Assembly (NCBI GenBank): GCA_029204225.1
Contig: CM055109.1
Span: 4,694,072 to 4,758,071, forward strand
Origin: Diphasiastrum complanatum
Lineage: Eukaryota > Streptophyta > Lycopodiopsida > Lycopodiales > Lycopodiaceae
Reading direction: 5' to 3'
DNA: 64,000 nucleotides
The position numbers and the translations under genes are program-made. Below the pieces are notes generated by a model, which saw only the letters and a list, made by a program, of their open reading frames with translations, was not told the DNA's origin and ran no database searches. Positions 38,101 to 51,156 of the stretch are shown in pieces (within the stretch, counting starts at the first letter, position 1; each line of letters begins with the position of its first letter).

Positions 38101-41100
38101 ACCCATGAGGTTCATTTTTCAATATTGCATGAGGTACTTGCAATTTTCAATAATCTTTGGTTGTCCAGTCTTTGAATTTTTGTCTTCATTCTGTCTTATG
38201 GAGCCAGCAATCAGCACTCTTATTGCTAATTGTCATCATGCAGGCTGTTGTCCGTAGAAACAAGCTCTCTTTTCCTAGTCAACATGGCCACCTTGCAGGA
38301 GTTAGCAACGTGGACAGAAAGACCAAGCAAGACACTGTTTTAGATAAGGGCAGAAGAAAATTTACAAATTTTGAAAAGCCTTATCAGGTGAAATCTTGTT
38401 ATTGATCTATCAAGTTTGAAATTTCCTCTGTCTGCATGCCTCAGAACAAAGCGTCGGTGGTTATCAAGTTTAAAATGTTTTCTGTCTGCATGATTCAGAA
38501 GAAACTGTCAGTGAACGATGATGAGTTTTCTCTGTCCTCGAAGTATTGTTGCAAGTTGACTTTGTGTTGCTGCAGTGTTTGATCTCCCTTTGGATTGTAC
38601 AATTTGTTGTTTGTAGTTCTTGCAGCTATGGATCCTACGTGAGTATTTGGAGGATGATCTGCATATCCCAGATGCACTTTTCAAAATTGATTTTGAGCGT
38701 CTTATTGACGACTTTGTCTTTATGTGCTTTTTGGCCGGCAGTGATTTTTTGCCTCAGATGCCTATTTTAGAGATTCAAGAGGTGTATTTCCTATCCATGC
38801 TTTGCTTTAGTCAGAATAAGCCCTGTCTCCACTTTCTACTACTCATATTTTCAAGTTAATATAGTAAAATTGACTATCTTACAGCGTTTTTCTAACCAGA
38901 AATTTTTTGTTTTTTGAGAATAATTGATTGTGGGAATGAAATTTTTGAATCTTCACACCACACAGTTGAAAATGGTTCAAGCAGCTATTCTCCTATGATG
39001 GTGTTTTTCTAGGCAGACATGTTTTATTTTGTTGGATACAAAATAATTGTGGTCATGAATTTCCACATGTAGGAGGCAATGACTTTGCTGATGGATATTT
39101 ACAAGAAAGAATTCATGAAGATGGGGGGTTACCTCACTGAAACTGGCGAGGTGAGTTGTCCTACAAGAGTACAGAGGATGTGTTGTATTGGCAATTACTC
39201 AAGTGTCAAGATGAGCCAGTTTCTTTAGGTATTGTATAATTTGTATATAATGTTTCCTTTTATCAGTTGAGCGCTGGCTGCTGATTCTTCTGTGATCACC
39301 TTAAATATAAGGAGGACTACTTACTCCACATTTGGAAACATTCAATCTAGTCTAAAACTTCAAAGAGTTGTAATTGCAAGCCAACTTTTGTAATTATCAT
39401 TATGGAGGTATATGGTGTACCAGTCGATCTCTTTCTTTTGATAACTAAGGGTAATTGTTCCATAGGAATCAAATAGAGTTTAGACAACATTTGCAAAACT
39501 TTTATGTTCAATATAAACTTTTGACACTCTACAATCTCTCAAAATTCTAGCTGCTTATGTATGTGGCAAGTAATGGTTCGAATCTAAATTTTACCTGCAT
39601 AGGCGTGGAAAGAGCCTCTATGATTTCAACTTAACTGCTTAAGATCATTAAAGTTCAACAAAAGATTATATTTTGCTAATCTTATTTTGAAAGTATTTTT
39701 CTGTAAGGGTTATATTGTCATGTGGATTGTAGACAAATGTCAGCTTTTGTACTTTTGCAGGCTAATTTGAGGAGGATAGAGCACTTTATCCAAGCTATTG
39801 GATCCTTGGAGAATGATCCCATTCAGAAACAAGTATACTTGTCCAAGGTAACCTCGTACAGATATTTCAAATGATGAAAAGCAGGTTTGTTTGATACATA
39901 CATTTTTGGATGGAACAGGAGAATTTCAAGTAGGTTAACTCTCAGTACAACGATTGAGTTGGCTGATTCGAGGGTCACAGTTTTTATGTGTTTACTTTGG
40001 TGTTTCTTCCAGCCACCCATTTCGTTTCAACTGCCCTTTTTGTTTATGTTTTTTGGATCACTTGAAATGTTTGGGAAACTAATGAACCGTTATGCAGCAT
40101 TTGCAAGAATAGTATGATCTATGTAGCAGACAGAGGCAACAGCATTTACCCTTGGCCGCTGGAATTCCTTCCAACTGCTAGGCGTTGGGAGGCCTTGTTA
40201 TCAAAAAGAAAACAAAGTTTTTTATCTTATCTATGTGTGAGGAAAACCTTGCCAGTTGAGTAAAGTATTATTTGTATAGTATCTTATTGGTGGTACATAG
40301 CTGTCTCAATTTCTGTAGGCTTTGCACAACACATGGGAGGTTGTGCAAGTTGAGAACACATTTTTGTTTTTGCATCGTGCTCCTTTAAAGCAGTAATTCT
40401 GTTGTGGAGTTATGCTCAACGTGTACCAATCTCACATTACCCCTTTGACTGTAGTCCTCTGCATTTAGTATGATGTCTTTTTGATTGGACGCATTTTTAT
40501 AGCGCAGCCATCTACTTAGGAATGTTGGCAGCTTGTTCCTTCGAGGATGATGCAATCTTGGCCGCCTGTGTTGTCTGGCATTGCTGGTCCATAGATTTAT
40601 TGTAGACCACTCGCTTAGCTCACTTATTTGTAGTCTGTCAGGTTACTGGTTTCTTTGATTTTATGTCGTTTTCTTATGTGACTGTTTAGATCCTGCTTGA
40701 CTTAATTCATGCTGCATGCTCCTTATGTATCCTCTCATATGGAGCTGATGACTTTTCACGAGAGTTGTTGAAGCAGTCCATAGGATGAGTATAGTTGGAC
40801 AGCCACCAAAGAGGCAATTTTTCTGGTTTTCGTTTGCAGTAGCTGGAAAGCATGCAAATGCTTTTCCAGCCTTAGATTTTGATGCACTTCCATTATTTTA
40901 CCGACTGACACTGTCTTCTGTGAGTCACTGAGTTGGGACAGAGTATTGCTGAGATGCTGGATGCAGGTGCTAGACATTGTTTAATTTTGGTCGTCCTTAG
41001 AGTTTCATAAACCTGCCACTAACCAGAATCATGTTGTCCACAGGCCTTTAAGGCCACAGGCATATAAGTTGTAATGGACATATGTAGTAACCTCCTGTTT

Positions 41101-44100
41101 TGAATTTCCCGTTTTCTGATTCGATCCCTATTTTTTTGTCTCTTGTGAATTATGATGAATCGTTATAGCACTATGAAACTATCAAACAGCATGAATGAAG
41201 ATAATGAAGTTTGGAAGCTGTTCCATCTTGTTTTCAATGTCAATTCGGTGCATTTTAGCTACAAGGTACTGTTCTTGGAAGTGTCAGCCTCCTCAGAGAT
41301 GGAGAATGATGTGTAGGTAAAGACTGCAGAGCTTGGTTGGAAGAAGAGATATTATGCTGCAAATTTTCCTACTCACACAACAGAAGCTGTTGAGGAGTTA
41401 AAAAAAGAACTGGTGAGATACAAAGGAAAGTGCTCATGCTCCCTCTGTAACTGAGCTTTCTATGAAGTTTTGTATGCTGATGATGCAGGTTCTAATCAAA
41501 CAATCTAGCATTAAATAGTCTAATTCGTTCTTAATTTTTGAATTTTTTAAATTATTTTTACATGTGCTTATGTGTTTTGTGTTGGATTTGCCATACATTT
41601 GGAAGATGGGGATACTTTATAGATTGACTGCGGAGGATGGTTAAAACTTAAAACTGATGATAAGCTTACAGATTGATACAACTCATTATAAGATCGTCAA
41701 AGCTAAATAAGCCGATAAAGCCTCTATGGTGCTTTTAGGCCTACGTTACTTGAATTTGGGATGCTGCTGCATTGCAAATCTTTTCAAACAGTTCATATTG
41801 TTCAATAAAATAGGCTCTATAAATAGTTAGATTGATAAAACCTTTGCTCGAAATGATAGATTGACGTAGTACCATTTCGTAAAGGAGTCGCATAATGAGG
41901 GAGAAGGAATACGTGGAAGTTCAAAGTACCTTGAGTTAGAATTTTGTACATGGTCCGTGCCGCAGAACATTGAAAATTGCGTGCAATGCTTCTTTTGTTG
42001 AGTATAATTCCAGACCTACATCGAAATAGATAATTTGATAAATGCCACCAAAAGCGTGCTCGGCACTGAGGAAGCACAAGTGACATGGACCACCCAAAAG
42101 ATGTAGTAAAGAGGAGAAAAGTGAATTTGAAAGACTGACGAATTGCCAATGGCATCAAATTCAGAGCAGAAATATGTAAAAGATATATTTGCAGAAGTCA
42201 TGTTTATATAGCAATTGCATGCCCCCAACACGTACATGACGGAGCATTTATCTTCATAAAAAATGTCAACATGTCACAAAAGTAAAAGTTTGGTTTATGG
42301 ATTGTTTGATTTTGTAAACTTATTGTTGTTTGTTATACCAAAAGCTGCTTATTTAGTCTAGTGTTGAAGCTTTCTGTTTTGATTAACATGGATATATTGT
42401 GAAGCAATGATTATTGTACTTTGATTTTTATCGATATTGTTAATGAGCTCTCAAACAAACGATCAACTTTAATTTTTAGCGACAATCTAGGACCCATTTT
42501 GTAGGTCGTTGTTGGACAAAACTTGATGAAAGTGCTTACACAGGTGCTAAAGTATATTGAAGGCTTGTGTTGGATTTTGCGATATTATTATCAAGGAATA
42601 TGCTCATGGCAATGGTATCACCTCTCTCTAAACACGCCACATATTTTATTTCTTACTTGTTTGTGCTCTTTTGCACTCAATATGGTTGTAAGAAAGACAT
42701 GAAGCTTTTTGGCTGTTCATGGTTACTCATCTTATACAATCGACTGTATGTTGATTTGTGTCAAGACATATCTAGAGATGTAGGGGTGACGTGTGTTTTC
42801 TTGCTTGATACATTTGCGTGTAGTTTGTCAACTTATTTTTCTACAACTACAACATTCTTCATGAAGTGAATATATGTAAAATCACATTAAGTTATGGAAA
42901 GAGAACGCAAATGATGGAAATAAAATAAAAAATCGCAAATGCACTGTAGGAAATATACTTTGTTGATAAAATATAACAAAATGATTGCTATGTAAGTAGA
43001 ATCTACATATTTTTGAATAATGACTTGTAAAACTTCAAAGGGCCCAAAATGTTTCATTAGTTCAATAGATGAAGAAGGTGGACCCATCTTTAGGCTCCTA
43101 TAACCTAGTATATGATTAACTGATTGTTGGTAGTACTTATGGAGAACCTCCACTTCTTCTTGTGGATGTGAGCTTTAGATATGATCTGCTAGGTTCATGT
43201 GCACTTTCACATGATTTTGTGATGTTCTTGGATATCTTGCGGAGATCAACATAAACGTTATTGTTGCCTTTCTTGATTACAACCTTATTGTTTGGGATAC
43301 CTTGTAATTTAGGTTTGGATTGAGTATTTTTTTGGTATTAGAGCAATATTTTTGGCATCCTAGGGTTTATTTGACATCATACTGTCTTTGCACTCATCAC
43401 CTTTGTTTTCCTTATTTGGGAGTTGAGGTATGGGTACATGACAATAACGATTGCTATTCAACATAAAGTTGGAAATGAGTATGCCTTATGAAAGTATTCT
43501 TCATGAAGTGATATATGTTAATCACAAGGTATGAATTTTGAAAAAACTACATAGAGATTTTAAAACACTCATCAGGAATCGAACTCCCTTGTGGTCATCA
43601 TAATCTCATAATCAAAGCTGTTTGTTCATTCGTGTGATCATAGTAAGGAAATATGTTGCTCCAAATTTTTGCATGGGCCCCTCAAGATTCAACAACATGT
43701 GGAAGCACTACGGGACAATGTGTTTTTCCAGATTGAGAAAACATCTTCCCATTTAACAAAACACATATCCCATAACAGAAGGGCTATCACTCCATAGTAG
43801 ACTTGTTTTTACGATTCCCAAAATTCACATTAACTTTATTCCAACATAATTTCTCTCTCTTGTAGTGTAGATTACTTCATCCTATTGGTGCTAGTTCTGC
43901 TGAGAATTGTTACGATTCAAAAACATGACCCCGTTTTTTTAATTTCGGAATGCTCTTTGTAATTTTTTTTGATTAGTGGAAAATGGGGATTTATAAATGG
44001 GGATTTATATGCATAGAGCTTAGACTATGTTAATGTGTATTATATTATAAGTTAATCATATGTATGCATGTGTATAATATATAGAAGAAATAGGAAAAAA

Positions 44101-47100
44101 AAGCATAAATCAAGCTTTTTTTAAATTGAAAAACAAAATGCGTTTCGTACATACAGAACGTTCCAAACCATATGTGCCTTATTCATTGGTTTTCTCTCTT
44201 CCATGTGCAGTATTGTAATTAGTATAAACCTTTTGCTAGTCTAACTTTGAGATATTGCGGTATTTCCCTGTTTTCTATCCCATTTCTCATTTATTAACTT
44301 CCGTTTTTTGGGGGGTCCACATGTCTTGACTCCCGAGTGAAACTTTTCTCAAATCTGTGCTTGCAATGCATCATCTCGTTATTGTTCTGATTTTTGGGAC
44401 GACTTGCATAGATGTGACAACAAAACCTTAAGTGGCTAAGGTTTGGGTCTTGTTGTGCAATAGCTTGTTAAAGATTAAATGCAAATAAAATGGCGATAAC
44501 TGAAGATATGAAAGTTCTGAATTAGGGCAGATATGTTTCAGCGTCTTGTTCTATGAGGTCTTTCTTGTAGATTATTGATTAATTCCTCCGAGAATGCCTC
44601 TTATCTCACTCGTTTCTTAACATTATGAGTAACTATCCTTTTTCAAATGGACTCAGTCCAAGGAGGCAAGTCTTTTGAAAGGGACATGTTTCTCAAATCA
44701 ATATTCAGTAAGTATATGAAAAGGGTTCTTAAATAGAAAGATCCTTAAGGGAGGCCAGTTCATTTATGATTATAGCGATTTCTAGAAAAAATCTCTGGTC
44801 GGTTGAGGTCGTATACTTTCATGCAATGATGACTTCTTTTTCGATGTTTTCTCTGTGCTTATCCATAGTCCAATGTCTACTAATTAGAGGATAGTACAGA
44901 GAATGAATAGACGTTTAATCTTGCTGCACAAAGATCATCATTCCTTTTGAGCTTTACTTTTAAGTTGTTGGTACATATGCATGTGTTCTTGTTCTATGTT
45001 TGGCTATTAATGTCATATAACTGAATTTGTCTTAGTCTTCAGAGGTGGTCTTGGCTTCATGCAGGTATTATCCATACCATTGTGCTCCTTTTGCATCTGA
45101 TTTGAAGGATTTGGATGACCTCGAAATCACCTTCTTTTTGGGAAAACCCTTCAAACCTTTTGACCATCTTATGGGACTTCTACCTGTAGCAAGGTCTAAA
45201 ACTTTGCCTGCAACTACTAATTCCTTAATTTTTTACATGAAATGTTGTATTATTTTATTATGGGACTTCTACCTGTAGCAAGGTCTAAAACTTTGCCTGC
45301 AACTACTAATTCCTTAATTTTTTACATGAAATCTTGTATTATTTTATCAAAGAGGCATGGTTAAGTGTATACTCATAGAGCTTAAAAGAGTTTGATGAAA
45401 TCAAGTGCTGCTTCAAGTTATGTGAATGATGATTGACTCAGTCGCTGCATGCATAAAAGAAGTTAAAGCTTTAACTCTTGAATGAGATATATGATCATCA
45501 GAATAGATTTATTGCTTCAAATATATAGAAGTTGGAGAAACTTTTTTGTATCGATAAACTAGCTCTCTTTGTCAGCTTTATTGTTGCCAAACATAACACA
45601 TAATTCTTATCACTCTCTTTTATTCCTTCACATTCAATCAACAAATGATCCAAGAACTCTAGCTTTTCCCATCAAACTCTTTACTACAAGATCCATGCAA
45701 GCAATGAATGTCATTGTGAAGCACAAAGAGCATGATCAAATGCAAGACACATCTTATCCATAAGTGTCGTACGCTACTATTTTTGACTTGTATCTTAGTT
45801 CACGCATCTTTGGCTCACACCTAAAGCGAGTTCAAACTTCATAGAGTTCATGGACTCAAGTTCCATGGCCCTAAGCTCATAGGACCTACCATCAATAGAC
45901 TAGGTTCTTGTTATGTATCATAACGATATGACCATTTGGTGATGGCCTTGTCCCTAGTGTTGTAGACTTCTTGGCATACAAAGGACACTTGACCTTGTAA
46001 GAAGGAATGCCTATTGTTTGGATTGCCAAATGACAATGTTGGTGATCGTGATTCCAAGTCCACATGCAAATTTAGCAATTGATCTTTGAAAGGCTGAAAA
46101 CTATCATTAGTCTAGCATGTTTCGATGACCTTGAATATATAGATTCTGAATGTACCAACCAGTTCATGGAAGATATGCCTTAGGCATATGGTTCCAGGCG
46201 ATAATCAGATTGGGAAGTGTACCTCCTAGTGCTTATATTCACACACAATAGTGCAAAGCATTTTGCCATCAGATGTTCATCTTTCATGTTGATGTTTGGC
46301 TTTCAGCCTTGTTCTCCATTACCCGTGAAACTCAAAGGTCTCAAGGTGGATCACAATTCTATACTAAACTGAAGTTGCTCACCTCGAGAGAGGTAAGTTA
46401 GGTGATCGACGACACATGCGAGAAAGATGTGGACCTTAGACTTGACTTCTCTTGTTTTCTACCTCGAGAGGAAAATTCTTAAGGGGGAGGGATGGTTATG
46501 TATCATTACGATATGACCCCGAGGTGACGTCCTCGTCATGAGGTAGAACGGCGCTAGGCTGATGTTGTCAACATTTTTGGTGCCACATATTAGCACCTTA
46601 GGCCACCTTGTGTCACAGATCTAAGCATGGACCATACTTATGGTGGGACCCACTTGTACTATATGTATATAGAGGTGGGAGAGCTCATTATCATTCATTC
46701 AATATATTTGGGGAGTGGGTTGATGGTACGCGCATGTGTGAGCCCGGATGTATCTCTAGCCATGGAGATGAGAGGCTATGAGAGTCAAGTGCAATGGCTG
46801 GTGGTATGGGACATCGGTTATCGTAGGAGGCTTGATTAGGGTTGTTGGTGTTGACAGTTCCAGTGCATGGGTGGGAGCTAGTAATGAGTCATGGATGGGT
46901 AGTAACAAGGTGTTTGCCACTTGATGTGTGCGGTCACCTTATAAAGATCAGCCAAGTACAATCGTAACATTTTCACTTATTCATTTCACATGGGAGTTCT
47001 CCAATTTTAAATCCTAGATACTAAACTCAAAAGTCATGTGAAGATCATTGTGAACGTGTCTACGAGACGAAAGGAAAACATTTCTAAATCTAGTTTTAAT

Positions 47101-50100
47101 TATTAGATTTAGTTCAATTTGTTACTGGGCTATGATATCCGGTCCCTTGCTGAATTGGTTGTCCTCAATTGAAAGGCTTCATCACTAGCCTATTTCGGTA
47201 CATGATAGTCATCATCATATGGCATATCCCTTTAACTTTAAGAGGTAGATTTAATAAAATTTCTCTCTTCTTTCTTTCTTATCCATATGTGCAAGGATCT
47301 GTTTAGGTTCCAGAACCTCTCCATTATCAATCACCTCAAGGTTCTTCTATACTTGGTTTAGTTGGTGTGGGTCATAGGCCCATATGAATTGCATGATGTA
47401 TATTCAATAGGGTATTATGCTATTTATCACGTTGGTCACTTGAAAGTGCCCAAAAAATCTAAGAGAAAAAAAAACTTCAAGTCATGCTTTTTTTTTTTTT
47501 TTTTTTTTTTTCCATTGTTAAAAGTTACTTTTATCAAGCCAATCTTATTCCTTGAAAAATACATCTTTCCTTTTCTTGTTCACAACCTCTTGTTGCTTCT
47601 CCCCAGGTAACAATTTTCTTCCGAATGTTTTTATAAGCTTCCTTGTAATCCTGCATAACCAATCTATTGCAAAGTTATACCTTTGTTAAGAGTGAACACA
47701 TATACTATCACGTGCGTCACCAATAGAGGTGCTCTGCTTCCAATAAGGGAATTACATTGAGATACAACAATAGTAACAAGACCAACCAACCCTGGACCAG
47801 TCAGTCTCAATTGAGACTAAGCTCTTAAATTTACCTTGTATTTAGTCAATGCGTTTCAAAATGATGACATAGACACGAAAAGGTACAAAGTGTATTAATT
47901 AAAAAACATAAGGCCATCTTGAGCTATCTTTGCTCAATTATCTATAACTTTAACATGTTGTCCAAACAATACTGCAATGCTTTCATTAAAGAATTGGTGC
48001 AATCATGGATTTTTTCAATTTTCTAAACATGCAAAACCTAGGAGCAAATTCTTGACGTATGCAAGGTAGGACACAAAGGAAGTATCATAGGTAGTAGGAC
48101 ACATAGGTAGTATCATCTGGGTTCTTGGTTTGTCTAGAGATACTTGGAGTGATATTTCACGTTTGCAGATCCTTATGCTTAGCCGGATACCCCCCCCACA
48201 AAGAAAAAGGAAAACAAAAATTTCTCTTTCTCTCTATCTACTGCCTCGCACCAACTCCCCCCAATCACAAGTGGAAGTAGGTCGTTTCCAAGGGATTCCT
48301 AGAGAGGACAAGGTTTGTTGCTTGTGTTACATGGGAGAGGTAGAGATAGAAAAGCACTTTATCTTTATGTGCCCAATATGTTATTAGATTAGAGGGAGGT
48401 GCTATTATCTGTTTTAAAATCAGCTGGTTGCACTCTGATCTATCATATCACATGAGGATAAGAGGCTATGATTTGTTTTTTAGCTGATAGTTAGTTGTGG
48501 GTTCAATTTGATATTAAGTTCTAGTTCTAGTCTCATTTTTAGTTTCCAACTTTCCAATATAGTCCACATTCTTATTTCCTCTTTGGAGACGTTTTTTGAG
48601 GGAGTGGTAGAGACAGAGGAGCACTTTATCTTTATATGCCCAATATGTTTTGAGATTAGAGGGAGCCACTATTGTTTTTTTCAAAATCAGCCAGTTGCAC
48701 TATGATCTATCATATCATTTCAATTTACTAACATACGGGATCATTGAAACAGGCGCATATATAGAGGGTTAGTGTTTTTTCACCAGTTTGGTTGATAGTG
48801 CATTATTAGGGTTTGAAACAAGCTCAGGGGTTACATTTTTAGCTATGGAATCGAACTACCATTGCTCTTTTTGCAAGATCAATCTCTAAACATTTGCTAA
48901 TTTTTGCCAGGTCAATTTCTATACAGGCTGCACATTTTCAAGGTTCAAACAAGCTCCATGATTTCTAAACACGCTGCATGTTCTTAGGGCAATATTTAAG
49001 TACTTTTTAATTGATCTTTTAATATGTTTAGGGAAGTAAGTTCTGGAACTATTGTACGGAACAGAATGTACAGTACGTTTTGACCCTAAAACCTTGACAC
49101 GGGTTCCTAGGTGATGCGAAATGTGGGTCCAAGTCATGATGTAAAACTGATCGTTGGATGTGCCGTGCCATATGGACCATTGATTTCTATATGTTGACTT
49201 TAGATTGGATTTGGAAAGTGATTTAGCTAGGGTTTTGTTCTTTCTCTCAGCAAGACCATTTGACTAAGGCGAATAAGAGGTAATGTATTGTTGCTCAACG
49301 TCGTTGTTAAGGCAGTACTCCTTGAAGTCGGTGGAGATGTATTCTCCCCCGTTATCTAACCTCAGTGCTTTGATTCATTTGCCAGTTTGATTTTCTGCAT
49401 GCTCTTTGAATTGTCTGAACTTGATGAAAGCTTCTGATTTCTGTTTAATGAAGTAAACAACTGTTCTTCTAGAGAATTTGTCAATAAAGGTAATGAAATA
49501 CTTTACATCTAACAATGATGGAGTTTGCATAGGTCCACATATATCTGAATGAACAACATCTAACAGACCTTTTGCTGCATTCCTATGACTCAATCTAAAA
49601 GGAATCCTAGTCTGCTTTCCAAGGATGTAGCTATGGTAGACAGGGAGATCGACTTTGCCAGAAGGATAGTCGAGATCAAGTGCTAGGGATTGTCTGGACA
49701 TGTTCGATACAAATGCATAGTTCAAGTGTCCTAAGCGATGATGCCATAGTAATGCTTTATTGACAAGAATAGAGGTTTTCAAGGCTTGACTAAAATCAGA
49801 AAAACGATGTGCCAATCTGTATAAGTATCAATGCCTCTTGCCGAGTGCAAAGATCTTATTACTCCTATTGATAATTCTGCATTGATTAGACTCAAACTCC
49901 ACCTTATGATCTAAATCTATAATTCTACTTACTGATAACATATTTGTAGAGAGTTTAGGAACATACAAGACTTTTGACAGTAGTTTGAATTGATCATGCT
50001 GGAATCTTAATCTTACAGTACCTTCACCTTCGATAGTGTAAGTGCTACCATCACCAAGATGAACATATTTCTTTGTGCCGTAAGGCATATAGGATTGGAA

Positions 50101-51079
50101 AATCTCATGATGATTGGTCATATGTTGAGTAGCTCCAGAATCCAGAAACCACGAATCATTCGAATTCGCATATTTGTCTGTGACCATAAATGCACCTTCG
50201 TCCATTTCGACTACAGGAGATGCTGTAACTGTATTTGCTTGTTGATCAGGTTGCTTGGTTGCATTCTTCGCTTTGAGAATTTGATCTTGGATCTCATGGT
50301 TATTGCATTTGCAATACCTGCAAAACATCTTCTTCTTCGACGAATGTGGATTTGATGATTGTTTTTGACTTTGAGTCTGTTTCTGATTCGATGTAGACTG
50401 CTTGGAGCTTTTTTGCTTCTGTCATTTCGAGCCCTTGTTGACACTTTGATTATTACAAAATAATAATGTCGGAGCATATGATTCAGACTGATATTTGAAA
50501 GTAAGTTTTCAACCAAATTGCTTCCTTTGTAGCTTGTGAGACTGCGATATACTCTGATTCTTAGAAGTTATCGAAGATTGCTTGGAATTCTTTTTGAAGC
50601 TAGACAACTTGGAGTATGATGACAAAACATATTCACTGACCCTTGTGATTTTCAATCATAGTTGCAGCGATTCTGAATCGTGATCCCGATTCGTGATTCG
50701 GGATTTTTCCAGAATCGTGTAGAATCGATTTTTTTTTTTTTGAATTTTTTTTGTGCAATATGGGTATCAGATGAAAGCTCTGATCGAGGGGAATATGATT
50801 GTGTAGTTTGCCGACTGTTTCAAGTGCAGGATGGTCCCTTTTAGGTGTATTAACTCCTAGGTTTACAGCTTCACGCTAAAGCTGCATCCCATATAAAAAA
50901 AAGAGAACACATTGGGGCATTCCCAATGAACATAGCAGGAATCTCCCTTTCTCTGATTCTCCCTCTCTCTATCTCTCTCTCTGATCACAACAAACGGAAC
51001 TAAAACCATGCTGAACAAAAACCTAGCTGAATCATTCTGAACTTTAGCCTTAAATGAAACAATTTTTGACAAAACAACC

Positions 51080-51156
<77 letters not shown>

